A DNA stretch of 64,000 bases, taken from Phellopilus nigrolimitatus. Taxonomy: Eukaryota; Basidiomycota; Agaricomycetes; Hymenochaetales; Hymenochaetaceae. Shown in pieces: positions 44,439-56,169 of the stretch (positions are counted from its first letter, which is position 1; each line of letters begins with the position of its first letter). The stretch spans positions 186,001 to 250,000 of the forward strand of contig JAJOHG010000042.1 in NCBI GenBank assembly GCA_021029095.1. The letters are read 5' to 3'. Position numbers and translations under genes: made by a program. The notes beneath the pieces were generated by a model. That model did no database searches and was not told the origin of the DNA. It saw nothing but the letters and a program-made list of their open reading frames with translations.

Positions 44439-46238
44439 CTATTTCTCGAGCTGATGGGATGCGCTCATCAGCGTAGTCCGGTGACCGGCGTGCACAGCTG
44501 CTTTGTCAATATCCAATGCAGCTGCATACGCGTACAGTGCGCATTGCAACATCTTATAGCACGCTTTGATCGCCGCCAGTCTGCAAGAGAAGAGCTTGTA
44601 ACAACACAGACTGAGATCAGCATGTCCGATTGCGCTAAAGTGAGATTACTGAGAACAATACGTACTTCCTGACTGCGCGCAGTGGATCCTGCAACTTCAA
44701 GTCTGGTGCTCAGCTCAATCAGATCGGTCGATATCTAAGTCCCATGTTGAATTTTTAGAGTGCAACGTTGGTTGAAAAGAGTAGCGGGACATACCATTCC
44801 CCAGATACTAGAAAAAGTAGCGGTGTCGATCACCGCTTCGCATAGGTCAGGTTCAATGAGGGTGAGCGTCTCGCTAAGGTCCGAAGCGATCTCGAGCTCC
44901 GGCTGTTCCGCATATATAGCCAGTCGCTCTTTTTCTCTAGTGCATTTCTTGGCTTCTTTATCTGTGTATGGTGTAAGCGAGAAACAGTCTACCTAAAATA
45001 TCAATTTTACCTTGTATTTGTCTGGCAGCATATGCAACATTGGCGCTCGTTTTCCAGTTGGTGACCTGCTGAAGTTTCAGAGTGAAAATCAGTCAAGCAA
45101 GTAAATGTGAACACGACAGAGCAAATGCACCTTCAGTAGATCTTCATCGCAAAACAATTGTGGGAGAAGTCTGGCAATAAAACCAAAGACGCCTCCAAAA
45201 GCAGGATCGAATTTGATAAGTGTTGCGTAAATCTAGCAGATATGAGAATAAAGTCGGTGTCTAAGAATTGAATTATAGAATGGCAATACCTGATCTTTGA
45301 AGCTATTTAGTCTCAACAATGAGACAAAGTGATCTTTTCCGTAGAAGGAAAGATAACTCACAACTTAATCTCCGTACGTAAATTCCTAATCTCTCTCTCC
45401 AACTCCTCGACTTTTTCTGATGCAGAGGAAAGGCAAGCGCACGCCTCCCGGAGATCTTTCTCGAATTTTTGCAGCTTCTCGCCAATTTCCCGAAACTCGT
45501 CCTGAAGCTCTTGTTCTTCGACCTTCCGCTGTTTATTGACCTTTCGTACACAGGAGTTAGAAGCCGTGGCAAGAAAGGGAAAGAAAAAGAGCTCTTGCCT
45601 CTAGGTATGCTGAGATCTCGGCCTTTTTTTCGCTCAGCTCTTCATCACTCTGCAGGTATGGTATAAAGTCCTCGAGAAGGCCTAAAAGCTCGTCGAGTAA
45701 GCAAACAAACAGAAGAAGCAGGTTAATGGAGCTTACCTTTTATCTTAGCTGCATTAGTTGCAGCGACGTTGCGCGATTTCCAAAGTGCCTTCTTATGCAG
45801 CTGGTATGACAGAGTGTATAAGTATAAGAGAACCCGACACAGTCTCTCTCGGCGTACCTGTACAATCTCGGACCACTGGCGCCGCAGTGACTCCACTTTT
45901 CCCGGGTCACAGCGCCTGAAGAGCGAGACGACGAATCGGTAGAACACGTCGCCCGCGGAGCGCCTTGGGTCGGGCACGCCGTCGAGGGCAGCGGAGATCG
46001 CGGCGAAGCGCGCAGTGATATCTCCCGCGCGCAAGCCGATCTCGTGCACCGCGCGCTGCAGCTGCGAGGCAGGGTTGTCCGGCGAGTCTAACGCCGCCTC
46101 GAGCCTCGCGAGCGCGTGCAGCTGGACCTCGCCGTCGTCGGAGAAGTGATCCGACACGGATATCCGGTTTTCGGCGCGTGCGCCTCGGGTGTAACTCGTA
46201 GCAGCAGTAGAAACAGGCGCCGACTGAGCTGATCCCAT
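44439..46238 (-). CDS. Unrecognised helical/coiled-coil protein
   Basis: I assembled this by eye from about eight exons: start ATG 46238 (MGSAQSAPVSTAATS), stop TAG 44441-44439. Exon 1 continues with LARLEAALDSPDNPASQLQR and DVFYRFVVSLFRRCDPGKVE. Then come LHKKALWKSRNVAATNAAKI, LLEDFIPYLQSDEELSEKK and a strong coiled coil (RKVEEQELQDEFREIGEKLQ to EELEREIRNLRTEI). Next is YATLIKFDPAFGGVFGFIAR, and last LAAIKACYKMLQCALYAYAA. The chain is almost wholly helical. The N-terminus has G at 2 and S at 6, a possible N-myristoylation site. An apparent signal peptide further upstream needs a non-ATG start and is discounted. Hydrophobic helices in a coiled-coil frame recall membrane-active helical bundles, but this is speculation. 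No domain is recognised. Confidence 0.6.
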
Positions 46239-47672
46239 TGATAATACGAGCAGCAGAAAAGTAGTAGAGTTGATGGGGTGTCCTAGAAGAGTGAACAAGA
46301 GATTTGAGTCCAGGCGGTCGTATATAACGCTCTGAAAATGTTCAACGGGGCTATGCAGCTGCTCGAATCACACTGCAGTCAAACATTAATCAGATCGAAG
46401 AACTCCAAAGACGCTGCGCACAATGCACATCGAAAATAGCTGGGATAGCTTAGGTCCTCGTCGCGCAGCCTCAAAGCTAAGAGCAGCTCATGCAGAAACA
46501 TCCTTCGACTTCGATTTCCACATAGCGCTGCCTCGAGTGTGTACCGCAATAATCTCATGCTTCTCTAACCTAGATATGTGCGAAAAGCGATGACACACAG
46601 GTCTCAGCGCCCCCGAGTCTCTAAAGTAAGCTCTTAGAGAGACGCATATTATCACGTACTTGCAGAAACGACGCGATCATGGAAATGCGCACCGGCGCGT
46701 CCCGATACTCTTAACAAGAAAACCGCAGACCCATGGCCAAGCGGTACAAGCCGTATGTACATATGGCTCGGTCCTGATCACAACGCACGATCACTGCAAG
46801 AATAAAGATATGACACATAATTTTCAGCGAATGAAGCTCATATATGAAGCCAGTGAAGTCTGCCATCATCCGTAACACAGACGACCATAATAAAGCCATC
46901 CTTAGAGATCAGGCCGAGGCCGTTCAGGAAGCGAGAGGAGCAGAAGAGGAATAAGAGGAGGGCTCACGCAAAAGAAGCTACGGATGCAGACGTCTGCGGC
47001 GGTTCCTCGGACACGGGTCGGCAGACTCCGGCGAATATCCCAGTCATTTCGCGCCGCAGCAGTGCTGTAGATGGCAGCCAAAAGCGAGGTCAGAAGAACA
47101 GCGGCGGTGCGAGGATCCTGGGATCCGTATCCTGTAACAGACGATCCCATACACGCAGCTTACGTGGGCCGAAGAGGCCCTCAACGCATGTAGCGGTGCG
47201 CAGAGATTCAAATGCGAACAAAATAGAAGTACAATTAGTGGCACGTACAAAGCGGGGCTGGTCGTACAGGATTCGAATGGGTGGTAGGAAAGCACGGTGA
47301 CAGGACAATCGGATATAGGATATCGGTACAGGAGCTTCCGATCGGATTATGGAATATGAAATGCAATGAGACGGGTGAAATTGGGTACAAGATAGAATAG
47401 CGGTGGCAATAGCGATAGGAATGATGGATGGATGCGTCGTTGAACTGTTCGTGTAACGTCGTAAAGATCTTGAAAATGAAGGCGGAAGTGGGAGCGGAGT
47501 ACGATGCAGGGGGCGACGGGAAGACGAGACTAGAAAGACAATAGTGGTACATTTTGAGTCGGTCGTTGACGGAGAATGAGTCCTATGAAGTGCTGCATTG
47601 ACACTCGATTTCTTGAACGTGAAGTCAGAAGAGGTTCAAAAACGGTGGGCGAGGAATGCTTACTTTGTGTGC
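46239..47672. other. Intergenic, no gene recognised
   Basis: This region holds the upstream region of the helical-protein gene and the 3' region of the disordered-protein gene. Minus-strand frames at 47552-47235 and 47150-46902 are pyrimidine-biased and not coding-like. Confidence 0.4.
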
Positions 47673-48679
47673 CTAGAACCCGCCTAGGCACCCTTCATCC
47701 CACCCGCTCGTGGCGCCAGCGGCAGAGCGGCGTGCATACACTGGGCTCCCGTGCGTCCTGCTCCGGCTGTGCGTGCGCTGACCCGTCCGGACGTGAGTCG
47801 CCGAGGTGCGTAACGGGGCACGCGCGTCGCGCTTCGCAGTTGAGGAAACGGCGCCCGACGCGGAGGGGTACGGGTACGGCACGGACGACGGCGGCGCGAG
47901 CGCGTGCGAGTGCGGATGCGGAAGGAAGGCAAGCTGCGCGGGGTCGGCCTTGGGAGAGAGCCGGGGGGCTGGCTTCGCGAGACGCGCGGCGGCGGGCGAG
48001 CGCTGGTGGGAATGGGGGGCGGACATGGACATGGATGAGAATGGCTCATCGAGGATGGGTCCGAAGGCGTGGTCGGAGTCCTCTGAGGCATCGGAGGAGG
48101 AGAGGTCGGCTATGAGGGGCGGCGGCCGGGCGGAGGAAGGCAAGGGCGGAGATTGGACGGGGCTGTCTGAGCCTGAGCGGCGGGATGATTCTGTGCATAC
48201 GTATACGCTGATGAGTTAATGAACGCGAGAGACAATGTCGAGAGAAAGGGCTTACCGCTTCCGCTGCTACTGGAGCGATAACTAGTGTCGAACCCCAAGA
48301 CGCGCACGCGCGGGTGCGCGTGGTCGCTCCTCTTCCACGCACGGCCAGGCGTCGACTCCGTGTACCCATCGTCGCCGTCATCATCCTCATCCTCCACGTC
48401 TCCGCCGCCGCCAAGGCGGTACGTGCGGCCGGGGCACCCGCGTGCGGGGAGCGCGCACTCGTTCGGGGCGACGGCGATTGGCGAGCGGTCGTACGCGTCC
48501 GGACTGTGCGCGGCGTACGTGCATGCAAGCGCGGCGGGGTGCGGCGGGAAGTGCACCGCGGGGCCCCTAGTCGCGCCCATGCCGAGTGGTGAGGGCGATG
48601 GCGAGGCGCTGCTGCTGTACGAGAAAGCGGGGGAGTGCTTGAGGATGGGGCGCGGCCGCGACGAGTAGCTCGGTGGCAT
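47673..48679 (-). CDS. Conserved disordered fungal protein
   Basis: The start ATG is at 48679 (MPPSYSSRPRPILKHSPAF). One intron lies at about 48255-48190, and TAG at 47675-47673. The protein is rich in Ser, Pro, Ala and Arg, with an acidic run (DVEDEDDDGDD). The N-terminal third contains a segment I recognise from many Agaricomycetes: VHFPPHPAAL, then HSPDAYDRSPIAVAPNECAL and a short Arg/Gly motif. It has no named domain. The rest is low-complexity and poorly conserved. High GC and many overlapping frames on both strands come from this composition; only the minus-strand frame carries the conserved block. Function unknown. Confidence 0.75.
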
Positions 48680-50085
48680 GATGACTCAGAATTTTTGTCG
48701 AGGAGTGGCGATAAGTGACGCCCGACATTCTCTGGGAGAACAGTTATATACGGGCATCGCGGAGGAGAGGGAACCATGGTGGACGAGAAGCAGAAGGCGG
48801 AAGCAAAGCAGCAGCGAGGGTGACAGCACGTGAGCGCGTGACAACCACACGCGGCCATAAGCGTCCACTTGCACACATCGATCCTGCGGATTCCTGCCGC
48901 TTCCCACTCGCGGAACAAATCACAAAAAATCGCTGTTGGACGATAAGCGGCGCGCAGATTAGCTCTGTGCGCCCTGCGCGCCCTGTTCCGACGTCCCTGG
49001 TGTTTCATGTACGGGAGGCCAGTCATCTGCTGCTCGCCTGAGCCACACTCGCACACTCATCAGCCCACACCGATCTTCGCGCCCTTCGTGATCTGCACGG
49101 GACACGCAAGCCCACCGTCTCTTACTCTATTATATTTGTTTCTCGTCGCCTGACTCCCCACGCTCCCCCGCCGATCTCGGCTAATTGGCCACCCTCCTTT
49201 AGCTGAACCCAATCTTCTCTTCAAATGCTGAGCTGGCCGCCGATCAATGCTCTTCTGACTTCGGGATTTGCCTCCCGCGCTTGCCTTATGCTTCCGGTCC
49301 TCTATATCGCCCCCCTGGCCCTGGTAAGCAAACTATCACGCCATTCACTAAGTCACCCTCGTTTATCCGTTATCCGCTTTCTCTCCCGTTTCTCGGGCGT
49401 TTCGCAACTCTCCAACATTTGCAATCGCCTCTTCACGTCGTCAGGCGACAGCGCTCCCATTATATCTCCGGACTAAGTAGAACCTACTCATTCGAAGGAC
49501 TGACCTCGCGCTCGCCCCAGCTTCCTGCCAAGTCCGCCTCTCCGGATAGGAGGTGACTCCAGTTATCTATAACGCGATTCCGGAGCTCGCTTTGTCCTCT
49601 GTCCTTCTGTATCTAAAGTATCTAAAAGGATCCGCCCGCCGGTACTATCCTGCACTCGTCTTCCATTGCTGCGACAGCAACAGCTCCAACGCTTCCAGTC
49701 GATATGTATCAACGACTAGAAGCCAGAACCGCCCCATTCGTGCTCCCGGAGGTTATTTTCCCCTCTCATCAATGAAGGAAGGTCAGGAAGTGCGCGAGAG
49801 CCTCTATCAATACGTAAGCACATTCAAAAACGCACGCCTAATCGCCGCGGGGGGCAGCTGCAGCAGCGGCGTCTGCAGGACAGGACCACACCGGTACCGC
49901 TTCTTCCTGCGCTGCTGGCCGCTGACTGCCTGTAACTGCAAGGGTACGCGCCCTCGCTCGAACACTGAGCACGCAATTCCGAAATTCCGAGAGAGTGTGA
50001 CAATCAGTGTTCAATCAATCCGTGTTCTCTTCCCGTGCACTCGCCTTCTCATGTCGATTAATGCCAAAGTGGCGTGGTGATGCCC
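48680..50085. other. Upstream region of the disordered-protein gene; no other gene recognised
   Basis: Frames here are short or pyrimidine-driven. From about 49350 the sequence shares TCGAAGGAC-type words with the repeat block that follows and may be its outermost, most decayed unit. Confidence 0.35.
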
Positions 50086-53000
50086 CGCCCCTTCATTAAA
50101 TCCTAAGCTCTCCGTTTCCTCCGCACCGAAGCCTTCGCGCTTTCGCCCGCTTCATGATCGACAAATTTCCACATGGGCTGTCCCCTGGCGCTTATCTTAT
50201 TTCCTGCGTGCCTATCCCGTTCCGGTTGCCACCCACGTTCTAATTCCCCTGGGACATTCGAAGGACCCCGACTTCCTTCCTCGCTCTTTCGCGCCCACCT
50301 AAGAATGCTAAGATTTCTCATTAGCGCTGCGCAGGCGCACCAACCGTCTTCGCTGGAGCCAAAAACGAAACAGACGACCCCCCGACGCTCGTCTACCGCA
50401 GCGCGGCCTCGTGATCTTCATCAAACGCTATCCCTTGCACTCTCATACAGAAAACTCATGCACTCCGCACATCAGGTCCCTCCGCTTGCTGTCTGTCTGT
50501 TTGTGGTGCGCGGACCTTTTACCATGCGCGTGCCCGATTCGAGGGACGACTACATGATCTCCAAGGGCTAGCGATCGCGTTTCTTCTTTCCAATCATGCC
50601 TTCGGCGTCGTGATACCCCGCGTTTCTCATTAAATCTTCATGTCTCTCTTCCCTCCACCAGACGCAGCTTCCATGCTTCCTGATCGTCAAATGCCCCAAT
50701 GAGTTGCCATCGATGCTTATTCTCTTTCCGTGGACGCCTTTCCGCACTGTCGCCCACGTTCTAACGCCCCTGTGATAATCGAAGGATCGCGCCTTCCTTG
50801 CTCTCTGATGCCGGCCCAGGTCTTTTTTTTTTTTGCCCACATTCTTTTCGATACCTAATGGCTCTCCACTCTGGGCGCGCTCTTTCGACTATGTACATTT
50901 AAATGCATGGTGGACAACTGTGTTCATCTAGCACCAGCTCAGTCTCGTGTCCATCGTTTTTCGAATGCCATCTTCTCGTGCGTTCTGTTCTGTAAACTGC
51001 ATCAGGCTTTACTTAATCCCCGAAGTCATCAAGCACCTGCGCACGTGGAATGTTTTAGACGCCCGTGAACGGGTTCGTCCCTGAAAAAATAGCGACCTGC
51101 AGACTAGTTGGAGCTCGTGTTCTACACTATGCTGGAGCGTTCGGTCGCCAAAGGCGGAATGGCAAATATGGGGCGTGTTCTCGTATTACATGTACAAATG
51201 CTGTTAACTGCCTTCGTAAAAGGATCTCGAAAATGGGGGATAAAAAACGTGCTCATGCTCGAACGCGTGACGGATGCCAACAAAACGTGCTCAGGTCATT
51301 CAGATGCGGAACCACAGGCTCAGGGAAAGCGCGGCGACGCTTTGCTTCTCGAGGACACTTCGGCGATCTACCTACTGCTTTCAATAGTCAACTGAAGCTC
51401 CGGGTCTCTACTATGTTATAGGCTACCCGAGGACGCATGCCTCCAGGTTCCGTAAAGTTCGTATAATAGGCTCTCGCACTGAAGGCGCTTCAACGCCGTG
51501 GATGGAGCCACCATGCGGTCTGAACTTCTTACAGCATATCAAGCTTTCCTTGGCATACCGCGCAAACGCCTCATTTACGGCGAATGCTTCATTTAAGACT
51601 CTAACACGAGCGTCGGGTCTACTTGCAACAATCTCCTATATGCACGAACATCTACCTGACGGACGCGTGCATACATGCATGATCTCGAAGGAGGAAATGG
51701 ACAGTTAACGTTATCTAGATCTTTCGTGTTCCCGTAAAGATCCTTCAAGAATCGAATGTTCATGCGCCAAACGGGACATTCCGTTTAATTTCTCATTAAT
51801 CTTTGGGAGTTTTACACTGCGGCTGATCAGCAACATCTTAACGAGTTCAAGCCAACTGTTCATGTCTGAGTTCGCCACAAGTACGCCAGCTCGTTCTTTC
51901 TCTGAGTCTAAAGAGCCTCGACTGTACAGTCAGAAGGCTTCCTTTTGTATACGTCCACTTCAATCTCATTACTGGTGCCTATCTTGACTAATACCACTAA
52001 GACTAATCCTCTGCGCTCTCCTTCTGCAACTAGACTCGAGAACTTAATCTCCCCAAAATCATCCAAGGACATACTCGCACGTGAAACTTTGTCGAAACCT
52101 CGTGAACGGGCGCATAACTGCGATCTGCAATCTATACGGCATATCGGGCTATCCTTGGCAGACCATTCGGGACGCTTCGAATGTGGAGATGCTTGGCTGC
52201 GAAGACATCGAAGCGTGCCTTCGTTCGCCGTCTTCTTTACTGGGGCTGTTCTCTACTGCTTTCTGAACCGAGATAGGAGATTCCCCAAACAAGCGGCGCT
52301 TCTCCGTGCTCTTGTCTCGGGCGCCAATTCACTCTAGGCTGTTACCTACGTTCTAACTCCCTGAAATAGCCGAAGACTCCCACTTATTTCCGCATGTATT
52401 CCTTACTCATATATGCAGCTCCGAATACAAGGGAGAGGATTTCTCAGTTATGTATGCGCACTAAGCTCGAGCTTCCCTAGCTTATGAACAATTTCAAACT
52501 AGTCGACTATGTACATACTCTACAGCTGCGCGCGTCTGTCTCCAGCACAGTCTCATGACCTTCATCAAAGGCTGTCACTTTCGCGCTCTTTTTCAGTAAG
52601 TCTCATTTCCCGAATCTCTCTGCTCTCTCATCTCCTGAACACTCGCATTGCAGCCGTTTGACCCCGTGGACAGAGTTTTGCACCCGCCCGTCCCGCAGTG
52701 GAGGAGCGGGAACCCGCATTATAATCAGAGCCATTAGCGCGCCGATGCTCACAGAGGCGAAGAACCAAGGAGATGAAGGGCGAGGGTGCTCTCCTCTAAG
52801 GAGTTACAAGTAATAAGCATGTCGGTTCCTGCTTTCATTGAAACAAAATTCTCGAAGGCGAGTTCGAAAACGCTTTTGGACACGAGGAAAAAAAAAAAAA
52901 AACCAGCCCAACGACAAAGGACAGACGCTGTCTCTTCGACAAGCCTTTAGCTATGTGACCCGCAACGTTAATATCTCTGAGGCTCGCACTATCTCCCGTC

Positions 53001-53200
53001 CAGCTCAAGCTCCGAGTCTTCTCGAAATAATATCTTGCAGGCCATCCGAGAACGTACGAGTTGAACTTCCCAGAAGTCCCGTACTAAATCTCCACCATTT
53101 CGGTAGATGGCTGCGATCTGCAACACATACACTGCATCAAGCTCTCCTTGGCAGACTGTGGATGCCTCGAATTTAGTGCGTGCTTGTTACAAAAAGAAGA
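50086..53200. repeat. Block of degenerate non-coding repeats
   Basis: At least three diverged words recur in the same orientation. Word 1, CC(C/T)ACGTTCTAA followed 15-25 bases later by a CGAAGGA-like word, is at about 50232, 50753 and 52350. Word 2, TCTCGTGACCTTCATCAAA-like, is at about 50407, 50948 and 52548, and in the last two copies it is preceded by CGACTATGTACAT (50887, 52504). Word 3, (A/T)GC(T)(C/T)TCCTTGGCA, is at about 51541, 52149 and 53138, in the last two preceded by TGCGATCTGCAA. Units are roughly 0.5 kb or longer. No frame is conserved among them. The block may be old tandem duplications or a decayed element. Confidence 0.55.
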
Positions 53201-53364
53201 AGCACCTGAACCCGCGGTCTTCGCAAATGGGACGCGCCTTCCCCATCGAATTGTGCCTGAAGTTTACTGCGACCTCGAACGTAGTATATTGGTTACACTT
53301 CTCGAATAATCCGTGCGAGACAGTCATCGATAAGTACGCGTATCAATTCTGTCTTTGGAAATTA

Positions 53365-54719
53365 TCAAGAAACGGTTGAAGCATTCATCTCTTTCAGTGC
53401 AGCATCCACATCGTGGGCGAACGTGTCCTCAGACAAATCCGCGTGCTTCGGCGTCCAGCCCAGCTCCAGTATGCGCCCGTTCCGCATGGCGGTGTTCTTC
53501 GCCATGTACCTAATCCAGTCATCAGGTACTCGATAATCAGTCACTTCAGCTCTTCGACATACGGCTACACCAAGAGCAAGCAGAGAAGGTAGTGTAGACG
53601 ACATACCAGTTAAACGATCCGGCATCCTCGTATGAGACACTCACAGGAACTGGAGATTTGATGAGTCCTCGCTTGTGGAGCTCGGTAGCGAAAATTGTTG
53701 CGAGTGTCTTCCAGTCGACTCGAATCGAGCCCGCGACGTAGTACCGAGAATAAGGACTCGAAGCGAGGAGCCCGGGGCCAGCCTCGAGCGCAAGTTTGAA
53801 GATGAGGTGGTAGGCTTCGACGAGGTCGTCGATGTGGACCTGACATTAGAAAGACCATTGTATGATCATCGAGCGATGCATGCGGCTTCAGAAAGGAGAA
53901 TACGTACGGCGCCGTTCACGTTGCTGCCCTCACCGATGTAGACCATCTCCTTGCGCTCCAGGATGTTCGCGCCCGCAAGAACGAGCTTAAAGAAGACCGA
54001 CTCTCGCTTTACAGGCCCGGAGCCTCTGCCAAAGACTATCGGTGGACAGATGATGAAGGAATTGACATGGCCCTCTTCAGAGGCCTTCATGATGCTAGGC
54101 AAAAATATAAGCGTATTAGAACTCTATACAGCGGTGGAAACGACACGGCCATACGGAATGTCGACCTGCGCATGTGGCATCTTCGTCGTCAAGGATCGTA
54201 TATCTTCCTCGGTGTCCTGACTCAGTAATATTAGTATCAGCGATACAAGAATATTTAATTTAAGCAGCAACCGCGCACAGTCCAGATCTTCAAGTTTGGG
54301 TCGAACTCCCCGTCCATCCTATCGTCCATGAAAACCGCACCCCCGCTGGTCTGAATGAATGCGCCCACGCCCCGACCTTCTTCCTTTCGACGTCTCAAAC
54401 CGCGCAAGATTGCGCTCGCGAGTGCCACGTCATCGCTGTCTGCTGCATTGACGACTATGTCTGCGGACGCAGAAAGGTCCGCGATCAGATCATGGTCGGA
54501 GAAGGAACCGCGCATGGGTGCAGCACCTGCTGCACGGATAGCAGGGAAGTCAGATTCAGACCGGACGAGCGCGGTGATGACGACCTCCGGGTATGCTTTC
54601 TTCAGGGAAACGAGGAGAGAGCCTGTCGTAATGATTTGTTGCGCAAAATTCAAATAAAGTTGTTGGAAGAGCATACCTCCAATGTAACCTGTCGCACCTA
54701 AGAGGAGTACGTTGACCAT
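53365..54719 (-). CDS. NAD(P)-binding Rossmann reductase/epimerase, copy 3
   Basis: The start ATG is at 54719 (MVNVLLLGATGYIGG), stop at 53365. The exon plan is the same as copy 1, with the first intron right after the glycine motif. Conserved blocks are LVRSESDFPAIRAAGAAPMR, DIVVNAADSDDVALASAILR, FIICPPIVFGRGSGPVKRES, VHIDDLVEAYHLIFKLA and LELGWTPKHADLSEDTF. It is intact by eye. It lies on the opposite strand and about 15 kb from the tandem pair at 36.9-40.2 kb, so it is a dispersed rather than tandem paralogue. Likely cytosolic and NAD(P)-dependent; no substrate can be given. Confidence 0.87.
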
Positions 54720-55534
54720 AACGTCGGAAATGGCTATCGATAAGCACACTCGAGAATCCTGTCGCTATCTTGCAGTGCTTTTTCGGTGGATCGTTGACGT
54801 GGGAGCCAGCAAGCAAAAATGCATCCGGAGGTAGACAAGGAAGAGTCGTTTTTGAAGCCGAACGGCAGAAGTTGTAATTGGTATTCAAAGCTTTAGAGTA
54901 TCTGATAGAACACCGAAGGATTCTTGGTCTGTTCTAAGCCAGCCATTTATCTGAGAAACGAAATCATACCTTATCGTCAGTTCCTCTCCAAAGTTCCCGG
55001 AAATTCTGCGGCACACCTTTATGGCAGAGCCAGCCCCTCTTCACCAGGACCAAGTGTATCAAAAGCCTCCTGGCTATAGCCGCACGACGACGACATAGAC
55101 GCCGGAGTCCGCTTCGTACATCGCGAAGCACGAGCGAGCGCCAGCTCACTCTATTCTGTGCTTGCCTGTCGTTTTTCGGATCAATCTTGCGCTGCACCTC
55201 GTAGAAAAAAAGTTAGCGGAAGCAGCTCTATGATGCGTTGCACGTGCTATGAGACCTATGTGACAAGCTGACGTGTTCGGCACACCTCGGCGGCGTTCCT
55301 CGTCACGTTTCATCATGCCTCAATTCGTCTTCATTTTTGCTGGTCGGAAGACAAGGTACGCCGTAAAAGCTATCGAGCACCACTGAAAACTAACGAATGC
55401 TGCAGCGCCTGAATGGACATACACACGCCCGCCATGACCCCTCTCGTCTTCCCCGCTGTCGTCCCATTTGTCGGCGCGCGCGCCGCTGCCATCATGCTCG
55501 AAGATGATCGAGCGACGTTGCCGCGCCCCATACC
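54720..55534. other. Intergenic, no gene recognised
   Basis: This holds the upstream region of reductase copy 3, and beyond it short Arg-rich frames on the minus strand that look non-coding. Confidence 0.4.
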
Positions 55535-55788
55535 ACGTTCCTGATACCACTGCTCAACTCGCTCATCCACGACACGTACCTCACTTCGACCTCGCCGCGC
55601 ACCCGGAAGATCCTCACCTGCAACGGCTGCTTGGAGCGTTTTGTCCGCCTCCTGCGTGATTCTTGTCGCTCCCCGCTGCCGCCTGTGAATTCTTCCGCCA
55701 TCTACGGCCTTTCTCCCCCTGGACTTCTCCGCCTGCCGTCCGCTTCAAACGTCAGCCTCGAATTCTTCAACTCCCCAACACCATATAC
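55535..55788 (+). pseudogene. Fragment resembling MUB1/SamB (MYND-finger, armadillo-like) N-terminal region
   Basis: One frame reads TFLIPLLNSLIHDTYLTSTS, then SPRTRKILTCNGCLERFVRL, LPPVNSSAIYGLSPPG and SPTPYT. It ends on a canonical GTATGT donor at 55789. In basidiomycetes this run resembles the N-terminal armadillo-like part of MUB1/SamB proteins, which work with the Ubr2 ubiquitin ligase. An in-frame stop lies shortly upstream, and the following conserved armadillo region and the C-terminal MYND finger are absent downstream. It therefore looks like an isolated exon. Family call made from memory of the pattern. Confidence 0.45.
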
Positions 55789-55790
55789 GT

Positions 55791-56165
55791 ATGTCTGAAC
55801 CGGAACCCTCAACTTCAGTCTCTCCACTGTCGTTCCTTTCCATTCAGCGGCAACAGTTGGACCAGGACGCCGCCCCGACGAAAACGAAGAAGAGCCTCCG
55901 TGAAACTCAAGAGGAAGAGCAGGCTCGCGCAGCGGCGAAAAAGGCATGGCAGCAGGAGGACTTCATGTGCTGGTGGGCTGCTGAGGAGGACGGTATCCAC
56001 CGCGAGACCGGAGTGCACCTCGGCCCTCCAATCACCATTTCTGCGTCCAGCGGCAGCAAGGCCAGAAAGAAGCCAAGGGAGAAAGGTGCGAGGAAGAAAC
56101 CTCCGTTAAAGAGGGCGATAGCGAATGTGGATATTGACGCGTTGCAAACGCAGGCATATCCTTAA
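55791..56165 (+). CDS. Small 124-residue protein resembling the C-terminus of IBTK-type proteins
   Basis: ATG 55791 to TAA 56163-56165. The frame reads SPLSFLSIQRQQLDQDAAPT, then KKSLRETQEEEQARAA, QEDFMCWWAAEEDGI and a basic C-terminus (SKARKKPREKGARKKPP). The order SFxxIQ, SLRExxEEEQ, DFxxWWxxEE and a basic tail is what I recall from the C-terminal end of fungal ankyrin/RCC1/BTB proteins of the IBTK type. No BTB or RCC1 repeats are upstream; instead a MUB1-like fragment overlaps its start. It may be a detached gene end, possibly transcribed from the neighbouring fragment. The basic tail could serve as a nuclear signal. Confidence 0.4.
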   Translation: MSEPEPSTSVSPLSFLSIQRQQLDQDAAPTKTKKSLRETQEEEQARAAAKKAWQQEDFMCWWAAEEDGIHRETGVHLGPPITISASSGSKARKKPREKGARKKPPLKRAIANVDIDALQTQAYP

Positions 56166-56169
56166 GCCG

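Noticed and set aside
46238..46298. Signal peptide upstream of the helical protein (FLLLVLSMGSA)
   Set aside because: Needs a TTG start; the first ATG in frame is at 46238 and removes the hydrophobic run.
47576..49056. Long Arg/Ser-rich ORFs on both strands
   Set aside because: Side effects of the high-GC low-complexity gene at 47673-48679. Only its minus-strand frame carries the conserved VHFPP...YDRSPIAV block.
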